DNA of 64,000 bases from Winogradskyella wichelsiae (GTDB lineage Bacteria; Bacteroidota; Bacteroidia; Flavobacteriales; Flavobacteriaceae). The position numbers and the translations under genes were made by a program. Below, in pieces: positions 1 through 8,619 of this stretch. The notes under the pieces were generated by a model. It searched no databases. It was not told the origin of the DNA and saw only the letters and a program-made list of their open reading frames with translations. The stretch's first letter is position 1. Each line of letters starts with the position of its first letter. The stretch is from positions 62,001 through 126,000 of the forward strand of contig NZ_JABFDJ010000008.1 of the NCBI RefSeq assembly GCF_013403925.1, read 5' to 3'.

Positions 1-432
1 TCAGGTGCAGACCAATTAATTGGTCGTGGAGACATGCTTTATACACAAGGTAACGAACTCATCCGTATTCAATGTGCGTTTGTAGACACTCCTGAAGTTG
101 AAAAAATAACAGAATTTATCGGTTCTCAAAAAGCTTATCCAGATGCTCATTTACTGCCAGAGTATGTTGGCGAAGAAGGTGGCATAAATCTTGATATAGA
201 TATTTCAGATAGAGATAAATTATTTAGAGATGCTGCAGAACTTATAGTTACAGCACAACAAGGTTCCGCTTCTTTGTTACAACGAAAATTAAAATTAGGT
301 TATAATAGAGCTGGTAGAATTATTGACCAATTAGAAGCCGCAGGTATTGTTGGCAATTTTGAAGGCAGTAAAGCACGCCAAGTATTAGTACCAGATTTAG
401 TTGCTCTAGATCAATTATTAGAAAACGAATAA
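1..432 (+). CDS. ftsK: DNA translocase FtsK, C-terminal fragment
   Basis: The reading frame is open from the first base and continues left of the window, so only the last 143 residues are seen. FtsK is the septal, ATP-driven DNA pump that clears chromosome ends and activates XerCD at dif. The visible part holds the end of the motor domain (IGRGDMLY near residue 5, a hallmark of FtsK/SpoIIIE) and then the gamma winged-helix domain (about residues 75-143, with LLQRKLKLGYNRAGRI and QLEAAGIVG) that reads KOPS sequences. It is followed after 37 bp by a lolA-like gene, a usual flavobacterial order. Family assignment is secure; the ATPase core is outside the window. Confidence 0.95.
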   Translation, partial: SGADQLIGRGDMLYTQGNELIRIQCAFVDTPEVEKITEFIGSQKAYPDAHLLPEYVGEEGGINLDIDISDRDKLFRDAAELIVTAQQGSASLLQRKLKLGYNRAGRIIDQLEAAGIVGNFEGSKARQVLVPDLVALDQLLENE

Positions 433-469
433 TAAATTAAGATTTTAAAAGATTAAAAGAAAAAAACGA

Positions 470-1111
470 ATGAAGAATTTAATTATTATCGCATGTATTG
501 CTTTAGGATTTAACGCTTTTGCTCAAAACGATGCTAAAGCTGAAGCCATGTTAAAAGACGTAAATACTAAAATTAAAAGCTACAAAAACATCAGTTTAGA
601 TTTTAAATACGAATTAAATAACACCAGTGAAAATATTAAGCAAGAAACCCGTGGAGATGTCGTTCTTGAAGGTGATAAATACAAACTTAATATTTTAGGT
701 ATTACGCGTGTTTTTGATGGTAAAACGTTATATACTATTAGTCCTGAAGACGAAGAAGTAACCGTTTCTTCAGACAATACTGAAGATGACAGTACTATAA
801 CACCGAGTAAAATGCTATCATTCTACGAAGATGGTTATACTTACAAAATGGATATTTTACAAACTGTTAAAGGGAGAAAAATTCAATATATTAAATTGAG
901 TCCTATGGATACTAATTCTGAAATAAAGCACATTTTATTAGGAATTGATGCCACAACAAAACATATTTACAATTTAATTGAAGTTGGTAAAAATGGAACT
1001 AAAACAACCTTAACTGTTAATTCTTTTAAAACCGACCAACCAATTTCAAAAACCTTATTTACATTTGATAAAAGTAAATACAGTAATTACTTTATCAATA
1101 AAATAGATTAA
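470..1111 (+). CDS. lolA: LolA-like outer-membrane lipoprotein carrier protein
   Basis: A 213-residue exported protein with a classical signal peptide (residues 1-18, cleavage after NAFA). The rest fits the LolA fold: an early amphipathic segment (MLKDVNTKIKSYKNISLDFKY) typical of the family, then alternating beta strands, with the GDKYKLNILG and FDGKTLYTISP stretches of LolA/LolB-like barrels. LolA carries lipoproteins across the periplasm from the LolCDE exporter to the outer membrane. It lies between ftsK and an LptF/G permease, so an envelope-transport role fits. Bacteroidota LolA proteins are divergent, so the exact cargo is inferred. Confidence 0.85.
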   Translation: MKNLIIIACIALGFNAFAQNDAKAEAMLKDVNTKIKSYKNISLDFKYELNNTSENIKQETRGDVVLEGDKYKLNILGITRVFDGKTLYTISPEDEEVTVSSDNTEDDSTITPSKMLSFYEDGYTYKMDILQTVKGRKIQYIKLSPMDTNSEIKHILLGIDATTKHIYNLIEVGKNGTKTTLTVNSFKTDQPISKTLFTFDKSKYSNYFINKID

Positions 1112-1132
1112 GGTTAAATTAAATTATACGCT

Positions 1133-3148
1133 GTGAAAATATTAGATAGGTACATACTTATCACATTCTTAAAGACGTTTTTTAGCGTCTTTATTATATT
1201 CATGTTCATCTTCATCTTACAAGGTGTTTGGCTCTATATAGCTGAGCTTGCGGGTAAAGATTTAGATGTCATGGTGACCGCCAAATTCATCTTATACTAC
1301 ATGCCAAAGCTGATTCCTTTGGTAGTACCCTTAACGGTTTTATTATCTTCAATCATGGTATTCGGTAATTTTGCTGAAAACTATGAATTTGCTGCGATGA
1401 AATCTACAGGTATTTCGTTGCAACGCGCCATGCGAAGTTTAAGTATATTTATTGTAGCCTTAGGTATTGGCTGCTTCTTTTTTGCGAACAATGTGATTCC
1501 TTGGGGTGAATATAACTTTTATAATTTAAGACGAAATATTGCCAAAATGAAACCCGCTTTAGCAATTGCGGAAGGTCAGTTCAATGAAATTGGAAACATT
1601 AATATAAAAGTTGATTCAAAATCTGGTGATCGAGGTCAATTCCTTAAAGGTGTTGTTATACATGAAAAAAGCAATACACGGTCAGGAAATTATAAAGTTA
1701 TTATTTCAGAGAAAGGTGAATTAAAAAGTAGTCCAGACTCTAGTATTCTTCAACTAGAGCTAGAAAACGGTCATTATTATGAAGAAATCATTAATAAAGA
1801 CGTCAGGAAAAACCAGAATAAGCCACATGTCAAAAGTTATTTTAAAACATACATTACTAATGTAGATTTAGAAATTCTAAATTCTGATGACCTTGATGAA
1901 AAAAATCACACCGACAGATATAACATGTTAAATGTTAATCAATTAAGCTCTGTTATTGACACGTTAGAACAAAAACAAAATAACGATTACAAAGCTTTAG
2001 CTACTACACTATTTAATAGAAGTACCTTTTCTTCACTAAATATTAATATTGACACTAGGAGACCAATAGACTCAACCACTAGTGATTCTATCGCAGAGCC
2101 TGACGTGTCTAAATTAACGGTATTAGATTATTATAATACAGCTCAGCAAATTCAAATTCTCAACTTAGCTGTAAATTCATCCAATAGTGCCCAACAAATA
2201 TTAGATTCTAACACAAAAAACTTAGCCACAAAACAAATTTTTCTAAACAAGCATATTATTGCACTGCAAGATAAATTTGTATTAGCCTTTGCTTGTATAA
2301 TTTTATTCTTCGTTGGTGCACCTTTAGGAGCGTTAATACGTAAAGGCGGACTTGGCTTACCGATGATTATTGCAATTGTATTATTCTTAACTTATCATTT
2401 CTTTGGTATTTTCTCTAAAAATAGTGCAGAGAAAGGAAGTTTTAACCCTATAATTGGTTCTTGGCTATCTACTGCTGTAATGTTACCTTTAAGTATCTAT
2501 TTGACTACACGCGCTACAAATGATAAAGGTGTCTTTCAATTTGGTATGCTTTTATTGCCTTTTAAACGTTTATTTAATACAGAACAAAAACTTCAACTTT
2601 CAGAAAGTGACACAAAAACTTATAATTTTTATTCAAAATATTCAATTGAAGAACTAATTGAGATTATAAAGGAGCAAGATGATTTAGACTTAAATAAAAA
2701 ACCTAAGGAGATTGCGCTTCGTAGTTTATTAGATAGGAAAATACCTTTTGAAGGTTTAAAATCAGAAGGTTTAGAAATTTCAGATGCACTTATTGAAGCT
2801 CGATCATTACTTAAAGATTATAAGGATTATTCAAAAACAACTTTAATTAGTTACTGTATTGCCATTCTATTATTTGTATTACATTTTGTCTTCAACAACA
2901 ATAAACTTTTACAATTTGGAGAATCTGCTTTAACTTTAAGTATTATAGCATTCATCTTTTTTCTAATTTATGTTAGTGTTAATGCTATTGTCTATACTAA
3001 ATTTTATAAAAAAATAGCCTTAAAAGTGAAGCCAATTAATCCTTTATTATTGATTTTAACGCTTCCTATTTATCCTATAAAATATATCATTGTACGCAGT
3101 AGAATTTCTCAAGACTTTTTCTTAAGCTCTCTTCAAAACATAAAATAA
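1133..3148 (+). CDS. LptF/LptG-family permease (YjgP/YjgQ) with long C-terminal extension
   Basis: A 671-residue inner-membrane protein beginning at GTG (MKILDRYILITFLKTFF, the usual N terminus of the family). LptF and LptG are the membrane subunits of the ABC machine that extracts lipopolysaccharide and sends it to the LptC-A-D bridge. Three hydrophobic helices in the first 120 residues, a large periplasmic region (about 125-380), then three more helices (about 380-460, including GAPLGALIRKGGLGLP) make the family core. Residues 460-671 are extra: a charged helical part and about three more hydrophobic helices. Only one LptF/G gene is seen here. It starts 21 bp after lolA and probably shares its transcript. 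Confidence 0.88.
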   Translation: MKILDRYILITFLKTFFSVFIIFMFIFILQGVWLYIAELAGKDLDVMVTAKFILYYMPKLIPLVVPLTVLLSSIMVFGNFAENYEFAAMKSTGISLQRAMRSLSIFIVALGIGCFFFANNVIPWGEYNFYNLRRNIAKMKPALAIAEGQFNEIGNINIKVDSKSGDRGQFLKGVVIHEKSNTRSGNYKVIISEKGELKSSPDSSILQLELENGHYYEEIINKDVRKNQNKPHVKSYFKTYITNVDLEILNSDDLDEKNHTDRYNMLNVNQLSSVIDTLEQKQNNDYKALATTLFNRSTFSSLNINIDTRRPIDSTTSDSIAEPDVSKLTVLDYYNTAQQIQILNLAVNSSNSAQQILDSNTKNLATKQIFLNKHIIALQDKFVLAFACIILFFVGAPLGALIRKGGLGLPMIIAIVLFLTYHFFGIFSKNSAEKGSFNPIIGSWLSTAVMLPLSIYLTTRATNDKGVFQFGMLLLPFKRLFNTEQKLQLSESDTKTYNFYSKYSIEELIEIIKEQDDLDLNKKPKEIALRSLLDRKIPFEGLKSEGLEISDALIEARSLLKDYKDYSKTTLISYCIAILLFVLHFVFNNNKLLQFGESALTLSIIAFIFFLIYVSVNAIVYTKFYKKIALKVKPINPLLLILTLPIYPIKYIIVRSRISQDFFLSSLQNIK

Positions 3149-3181
3149 GCGTATCTTTACATTGATTAAAAAAACAAGATC

Positions 3182-4330
3182 ATGACTACCAAAACTGTGA
3201 ATACAAAATTGACTTTAAATACCATTGAAGAAGCAATTGAAGACATCAAACAAGGCAAGGTTATAATTGTCGTTGATGATGAAAACAGAGAAAATGAAGG
3301 TGATTTTTTAGCTGCTGCCGAGAAGGTAACACCCGAAATGATAAACTTTATGGCAACTCATGGACGTGGTTTAATCTGTACACCACTTACTGAAAAACGT
3401 TGTGAAGATTTAGAACTTTCAACAATGGTAAGAAATAATACAGACCCTATGGAAACTGCGTTTACCGTTTCTGTTGATTTAAGAGGTAATGGTGTAACAA
3501 CTGGGATATCTGCTTCTGATAGATCTAAAACAGTAAAGGCTTTAGTTGACCCAGATACAAAACCATTTGAATTAGGAAGACCAGGCCATATATTTCCTTT
3601 AATTGCTAAAGAAGGTGGTGTATTAAGGCGTACAGGACACACTGAAGCTGCAATTGATTTTGCAAGATTAGCTGGTTTTGAACCTGCTGGAGTGATTGTA
3701 GAAATCATGAATGAAGACGGCACAATGGCAAGACTTCCTCAATTGATGAAAGTTGCAGAGAAATTTGACATTAAAATTGTTTCTATTGAAGATTTAGTGG
3801 CTTACCGTATGGAGTACGATTCTTTAATTGAAAAGAAAGAAGACTTTAATATCGAAACAAGATTTGGTAAATTTAGATTGAGAGCTTATCAACAAACTAC
3901 AAATGACCAAGTTCATATTGCGTTAACTAAAGGCACATGGAAATCCGATGAGCCAATCCTTACGCGTGTAAATAATACATTAGTAAATAGCGATATATTA
4001 GGTTCTTTAACTAATAATCCTGACCAAAAGTTAGATGACATGTTTAAAGTTATCAATGACCAAGGACGAGGAGCTGTAATTTTTATAAATCAACAACCAG
4101 AATCTATTAATTTACTAACTAGGCTTTCTATTTTAAGAGATAATCAAGTTGAGGGAGAATTAACAAAGGCTCCAAGTTTAGGAATGGATACTAAAGACTT
4201 TGGTATAGGTGCACAGATTTTACATGATCTTAAAATCGGTAAACTTGTATTAATATCTAACAGTCTCCAAACCAAACGTGTTGGTATGATTGGTTATGGC
4301 TTGGAGATTGTAGAATATGTTGAATATTAA
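3182..4330 (+). CDS. ribB: 3,4-dihydroxy-2-butanone-4-phosphate synthase with degenerate GTP cyclohydrolase II-like domain
   Basis: A 382-residue RibBA-shaped protein. Residues 1-205 are an intact DHBP synthase, which converts ribulose 5-phosphate to the four-carbon riboflavin precursor (acidic motif DDENRENEGD, GHIFPL, RRTGHTEAAID). Residues about 215-382 align with GTP cyclohydrolase II, but the zinc-binding cysteines and the RVHSE/LTGD substrate motif are replaced by RVNNTLVNSDILGSLTNN; only peripheral motifs remain (GIGAQIL, GYGLEIVE). The second half is therefore very unlikely to open GTP, and a separate RibA should exist elsewhere. The stop codon overlaps that of the convergent aminotransferase gene. 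There is no room upstream for an FMN riboswitch. Confidence 0.93.
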   Translation: MTTKTVNTKLTLNTIEEAIEDIKQGKVIIVVDDENRENEGDFLAAAEKVTPEMINFMATHGRGLICTPLTEKRCEDLELSTMVRNNTDPMETAFTVSVDLRGNGVTTGISASDRSKTVKALVDPDTKPFELGRPGHIFPLIAKEGGVLRRTGHTEAAIDFARLAGFEPAGVIVEIMNEDGTMARLPQLMKVAEKFDIKIVSIEDLVAYRMEYDSLIEKKEDFNIETRFGKFRLRAYQQTTNDQVHIALTKGTWKSDEPILTRVNNTLVNSDILGSLTNNPDQKLDDMFKVINDQGRGAVIFINQQPESINLLTRLSILRDNQVEGELTKAPSLGMDTKDFGIGAQILHDLKIGKLVLISNSLQTKRVGMIGYGLEIVEYVEY

Positions 4331-5520
4331 ATATTTGCTTTAATAATTTTAGCCATTTTTTCTGCACGTTGTTTAACTTCATCCTCTGACCAAGAGAGTT
4401 TAATTAAACAAGAAATATTACGACCAATATAATGATCAGATTGCTCAAAAGTCTTTGTTTTAAGGTATTCTAAACCACCTTTTACTTCATTTGAAATAGG
4501 AAATAAAGACTTTTGATCCTTTAAATGTTTCCATTCTTTTATATAATGCCAATTGTTTTGGTAATAATTCCAGCAGGCATCGACACCACCATCTTTAAAT
4601 CCTGCAATAACTTTTTGCGCTGATTCTAAATTTGGTAAAAAGAAATTTAAAAAAGCATAACTTTCTTCACCTCCTTTAGGAACCCTTCTAAAAGTAACAC
4701 CAGGAACTCTAGCAATAGCATTTCGTAACACATTATAGTTCTTTTTCTGAATTGCTATAAACTCTGGCAAACGCCTTACTTGCGCCAAACCTACAGCTGC
4801 ATGCAATTCTGAGATTCTGAAGTTATAACCTAAAAAAGGATGTGTTTCTGCACCTCTATCATTACCCATATGATCATGTCCATGATCGCTATAATGATCT
4901 GCATTTATATAATATTCTTTTTTATTTGTTATCACTGCTCCACCTTCACCACAAGTTATCGTTTTTACAAAGTCGAAAGAAAAACAGCCTAAATCAGCAA
5001 TACTTCCTAAAGGTTTGCCATTATAAGTACCACCAATAGCTTGACAAGCATCTTCTATAAATAACAGATTATGTGTATTACATATCGCTTGTAAAGCATC
5101 CATATCTCCCATACTACCGCACATCTGAACAACCATAACAGCTTTTGTTTTTGCAGTAATAGCTGCTTCAACAGCTTTTGGATCCAAGGTTAAAGTATCA
5201 TCTATATCAACTAAAACAGGAATTGCCCCTAACATCATTATCGCTTCAAAACTAGCTACGAAAGTAAATGTTGGCATAATTACTTCATCACCTGCACCTA
5301 CACCTGCAGATGCTAAAGCTACTGATACAGCAGCTGTTCCACTAGATACTAATTGTACATGATTAGATTTAAAGGTATTACTTAACTCACCTTCAAGTTC
5401 TTTAGCTTTCCAATGGCCATTTCGCATACCATCAAAACCATAACGCATTAAGACCCCATTGTCTAATACATCATTAACTTCTTTACGTTCTAAATCACTG
5501 AATAATTCAAATCCTGGCAT
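4327..5520 (-). CDS. DegT/DnrJ/EryC1/StrS aminotransferase, KdnA-like (8-amino-3,8-dideoxy-octulosonate transaminase candidate)
   Basis: A 397-residue PLP sugar aminotransferase of the DegT family. The PLP lysine is K186 in DFVKTITCGEGGAVI, with SSGTAA near residue 59 and EDACQAIGG near 156. From memory it resembles Shewanella KdnA unusually closely over its whole length: the MPGFELF start, CGSM, EDACQAIGG, YSDHGHDHMG, DRGAE and NNWHY motifs are all shared. KdnA transaminates 8-oxo-Kdo to Kdo8N for lipopolysaccharide, after oxidation by KdnB. No kdnB is beside it here, so the substrate is inferred. It appears monocistronic, with a TATCTTTG -7 element (5552-5559, minus strand) about 30 bp upstream of the start. 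Confidence 0.85.
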   Translation of the reverse strand: MPGFELFSDLERKEVNDVLDNGVLMRYGFDGMRNGHWKAKELEGELSNTFKSNHVQLVSSGTAAVSVALASAGVGAGDEVIMPTFTFVASFEAIMMLGAIPVLVDIDDTLTLDPKAVEAAITAKTKAVMVVQMCGSMGDMDALQAICNTHNLLFIEDACQAIGGTYNGKPLGSIADLGCFSFDFVKTITCGEGGAVITNKKEYYINADHYSDHGHDHMGNDRGAETHPFLGYNFRISELHAAVGLAQVRRLPEFIAIQKKNYNVLRNAIARVPGVTFRRVPKGGEESYAFLNFFLPNLESAQKVIAGFKDGGVDACWNYYQNNWHYIKEWKHLKDQKSLFPISNEVKGGLEYLKTKTFEQSDHYIGRNISCLIKLSWSEDEVKQRAEKMAKIIKANI

Positions 5521-5551
5521 ATAAATATTTTTTTTGTTTTTAGACTAGAAA

Positions 5552-5559
5552 CAAAGATA
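5552..5559 (-). promoter_or_regulatory. -7 element upstream of the KdnA-like gene
   Basis: The minus strand reads TATCTTTG, a perfect TAnnTTTG match to the Bacteroidota sigma-A -7 element, about 30 bp before the start codon. No well-spaced TTG -33 element is visible, so this is a partial match only. Confidence 0.45.
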
Positions 5560-5591
5560 CCAATTTAGAGAAATGAAGTCATCAAAAACGT

Positions 5592-6221
5592 TTATAATTC
5601 TATAACGGTTTTTAAAATAGGTTGTCTTACTTTCTTGAGGTTTGAAAACATATCATCTTCTGCTCTAAAGCCAACAGGAAGAAGTAAAACAGAACTAAGT
5701 CCATGTTTCTCTAATTCTAATTTTTTATCTAATTCAGTGGGGATAAATCCTTCCATAGGACAACTATCTATACCTTCTACCGCACAGACTGTCATTAAAT
5801 TTCCTAAAGCTATATAAGCTTGTTTAGTAGCCCATGCTAACTTTTTATCGGCAGGCATACTCTCTATTGTTAATTTTAGTTCATTTTTAAAAGGTGTAAG
5901 AATAGCATCTGGTGTTTCTCTAATCTCTTTAATGGTTTTAAAATGATCTTCAACATTATCCCCATCGATTCCATTTTGAATACAAAGCACTAATAAATGA
6001 GATGCATCTACAACTTGCCGTTGACCATAAGCTACTTTAACTAATTCCTCTCTAATCACTTTATTTTCTACAACTACAAGTTTTAATATTTGTAATCCAT
6101 AAGACAATGCTGTAAGGTTAAAAGCTTCTTTTAAGGTGTTTAATTGTGATTTTGAAAGCGTTCTTGACGCATCAAATTTCTTCGTAGCATAGCGCCATTT
6201 TAATTTTTCTATGATGGACAT
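5592..6221 (-). CDS. NAD(P)H-dependent oxidoreductase, nitroreductase family (NfsB-like)
   Basis: A 209-residue cytosolic flavoprotein of the nitroreductase fold. The N terminus (IEKLKWRYATKKFD) carries the Arg/Lys FMN phosphate-binding signature of NfsB-type enzymes, LSYGLQILKLVVV follows, and CPMEGFIPTELDKKL with LLPVGFRAEDD is the conserved C-terminal FMN-binding part. Length matches the family (about 210). Such enzymes reduce nitroaromatics, quinones or flavins with NAD(P)H; the natural substrate cannot be read from sequence. It is transcribed alone, 71 bp downstream of the aminotransferase start and in the same direction as rpsA, from which a strong terminator separates it. Confidence 0.88.
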   Translation of the reverse strand: MSIIEKLKWRYATKKFDASRTLSKSQLNTLKEAFNLTALSYGLQILKLVVVENKVIREELVKVAYGQRQVVDASHLLVLCIQNGIDGDNVEDHFKTIKEIRETPDAILTPFKNELKLTIESMPADKKLAWATKQAYIALGNLMTVCAVEGIDSCPMEGFIPTELDKKLELEKHGLSSVLLLPVGFRAEDDMFSNLKKVRQPILKTVIEL

Positions 6222-6420
6222 TTATGTTTTTTTTTTAAAAGTAAACAATTATTATTTTTTGAATTAAAATTATATAATTTACCTAAATTAAATGATTGAA
6301 TTATGTACGGACCTTTATAATAACTTCACTAAAAGTAAAATAATCCATATGACGTAAATATTTATTAAGATATAATTTACAAAGCTTAAATAACAAACAC
6401 CTAACGAATATAATATGGAT

Positions 6421-6454
6421 AAAAAAAAAGCCTCTCAAAAAATTGAGAGGCTTT
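6421..6454 (-). terminator. Intrinsic terminator of rpsA
   Basis: A perfect 12-bp stem (6427-6438 with 6443-6454, loop 6439-6442) is followed on the minus strand by a run of U. It lies 24 bp after the rpsA stop codon. Confidence 0.92.
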
Positions 6455-6477
6455 AAATTATTTAAAATTTAAGGAAA

Positions 6478-8313
6478 TTATTTCTTCCCGTCCATTTTAT
6501 CTTTAAGTGCTTGTAAAGCATCGTTTGCGTCACCTAAAGTAGGTTTAGCTTCTGCCGCTTGAGCTTCCTGTTTTTTAACAGCTTGCTTAACGATTTTAGC
6601 TTCTTCTTCTCTAAATACAGCAGTATGAGATGCTACTACACGTTTGAATTCTTTATTAAATTCAATGATCTTAAATTCGATCTCTTCACCTTTAACAACT
6701 TTAGAACCATCTTCTTTTTCTAAATGACGTGCTGGTACAAATGCAACGATATCTTCGTTAAAATCAATTGTTGCTCCTTTGTCTACCATTTCAGTGATAG
6801 CTGCTTTATGTACAGTACCTAAAGCGAACTCAGTTTCGTACTTGTCCCAAGGGTTGTCTGTAGTTTGTTTATGACCTAAAGATAATTTACGTCCTTCTAC
6901 GTCTAACTCTAATACAACTACTTCTAAAGTATCACCTACGTTACAGAACTCAGATGGATGCTTAATTTTCTTAGTCCAAGATAAATCAGAGATATAAATT
7001 AATCCGTCAATTCCTTCTTCTAATTCAACAAAAACACCAAAGTTTGTAAAGTTACGTACAATACCTGTATGCTTAGAATCTACTGGGTATTTAGTAGTGA
7101 TGTCAGTCCATGGATCTGGTGTTAATTGCTTAATACCAAGAGACATTTTTCTGTCTTCTCTATCTAAAGTTAAGATAACAGCATCGATTTCATCTCCTAC
7201 AGATACGAAATCTTGAGCTGAACGTAAATGTGTTGACCAAGACATTTCACTTACGTGAACTAATCCTTCTACACCTTCTTCTACTTCAACAAAAGCACCG
7301 TAATCAGCGATTACAACAACTTTACCTTTTACTTTATCTCCAACTTTTACAGTTTCACCTAAAGCTTCCCAAGGATGCTTAGATAATTGTTTAAGACCTA
7401 ATTGGATTCTTGATTTGTTTTCATCAAAATCAAGGATTACAACATTTAATTTTTGATCTAACTCAACAATCTCATTTGGATGGTTGATACGAGACCAAGA
7501 TAAATCTGTAATATGAACTAAACCATCTACACCACCTAAATCGATAAACACACCATAAGAAGTAATATTTTTTACAATACCTTCTAATACTTGTCCTTTT
7601 TCTAGTTGACCAATGATTTCTTTCTTTTGTTCTTCAATATCAGCTTCGATTAACGCTTTATGAGAAACAACTATATTCTTGAATTCGTGGTTGATTTTCA
7701 CAACTTTAAATTCCATAGTTTTGTTTACATACTGATCGTAATCTCTAATAGGCTTCACATCAATTTGAGAACCTGGCAAGAATGCTTCTATACCAAATAC
7801 GTCAACGATCATACCACCTTTAGTTCTACATTTTACAAAACCGTTTACGATTTCGCCAGTATCATGTGCGTTATTTACACGTTCCCATGCTTTAATAACA
7901 CGCGCTTTTCTGTGCGATAATACTAATTGACCAGTTGCATCTTCACGAACATCAATTAATACTTCTACTTTATCACCTACAGCTAAGTTAGGATTGTAAC
8001 GGAATTCGTTAAGTGAAATTACACCTTCAGACTTTGCGTTAATATCAATAATAGCATCACGGTCTGTGATCGTAATTACAGTACCTTCTACTACTTCGTC
8101 ATCTAAAGTGTCAACGAAATTTTCTGATACTAATTTTTCAAATTCTTCTAATTTAGTATCCGCTACTTGCTCAATTCCTTCTTCGTAATTGTGCCAATCG
8201 AATTCCTTTAAGAATTTTTCTGGGTTTGCTTGAGCTTCAGATACTACTGGAGCTTCAACTTGAGTTGCTGCAGTTGCTTCAACTTCAGCTTGGTTTGTTT
8301 CTTTTTCAGACAT
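6478..8313 (-). CDS. rpsA: 30S ribosomal protein S1
   Basis: A 611-residue protein made of six S1 (OB-fold) repeats after an acidic N-terminal tail of about 70 residues. The repeats are recognisable from GTVITITDRDAIIDI, GEIVNGFVKCRTKGG, GIVKNITSYGVFIDLGG, GKVVVIADYGAFVEVEEG, GIVRNFTNFGVFVELEEG and a weaker last copy; repeats 3-5 are the best conserved, as usual for S1. The C terminus is a lysine/alanine-rich tail. S1 binds mRNA at the ribosome; in Bacteroidota, which rarely use Shine-Dalgarno pairing, it may matter especially for initiation. A strong promoter lies about 120 bp upstream and a strong terminator follows, so it is a single-gene transcript with a long leader. Confidence 0.98.
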   Translation of the reverse strand: MSEKETNQAEVEATAATQVEAPVVSEAQANPEKFLKEFDWHNYEEGIEQVADTKLEEFEKLVSENFVDTLDDEVVEGTVITITDRDAIIDINAKSEGVISLNEFRYNPNLAVGDKVEVLIDVREDATGQLVLSHRKARVIKAWERVNNAHDTGEIVNGFVKCRTKGGMIVDVFGIEAFLPGSQIDVKPIRDYDQYVNKTMEFKVVKINHEFKNIVVSHKALIEADIEEQKKEIIGQLEKGQVLEGIVKNITSYGVFIDLGGVDGLVHITDLSWSRINHPNEIVELDQKLNVVILDFDENKSRIQLGLKQLSKHPWEALGETVKVGDKVKGKVVVIADYGAFVEVEEGVEGLVHVSEMSWSTHLRSAQDFVSVGDEIDAVILTLDREDRKMSLGIKQLTPDPWTDITTKYPVDSKHTGIVRNFTNFGVFVELEEGIDGLIYISDLSWTKKIKHPSEFCNVGDTLEVVVLELDVEGRKLSLGHKQTTDNPWDKYETEFALGTVHKAAITEMVDKGATIDFNEDIVAFVPARHLEKEDGSKVVKGEEIEFKIIEFNKEFKRVVASHTAVFREEEAKIVKQAVKKQEAQAAEAKPTLGDANDALQALKDKMDGKK

Positions 8314-8619
8314 GTGTGCTGAATAAAAATTTGTATTCTGTATTTTTTGAAAGATTTGCGAAAAATCTACAGAAGTTATTATTAGATTTGTTTTCTATCC
8401 CTTTTCTTACTTTCTCTAATTCGCTAAAAAGGAGTGCAAAAGTACTATATATTATTCTGAAAACCAAACACTAATTTATGTGACTTTAGTTTTATTGTTG
8501 TGTCTTATAATTACAGATATCAATTTGATGCTTAGAGTCCTAAATTTTAACACATAATTTGGTATCTTTACAATAACAACGATTTATAAATTAAATATTA
8601 ACAACTAAAACATATTATT
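8314..8619. other. Divergent intergenic region between rpsA and the LysM/BON gene
   Basis: This 306-bp gap holds the rpsA leader and promoter (8437-8467, minus strand) and, on the plus strand, a TATCTTTA element (8563-8570) that could be the -7 region of the downstream gene. No tRNA or open reading frame of note is visible. Confidence 0.6.
8437..8467 (-). promoter_or_regulatory. Sigma-A promoter of rpsA
   Basis: On the minus strand a TTG -33 element is separated by about 20 nt from TACTTTTG, a perfect TAnnTTTG -7 element. The predicted start point gives an rpsA leader of roughly 115 nt, long enough for translational feedback control, which is known for S1 in enterobacteria but only inferred here. 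Confidence 0.8.

Noticed and set aside
3149..3181. FMN riboswitch before ribB
   Set aside because: The gap is 33 bp, too short for the aptamer, and no matching element is present.
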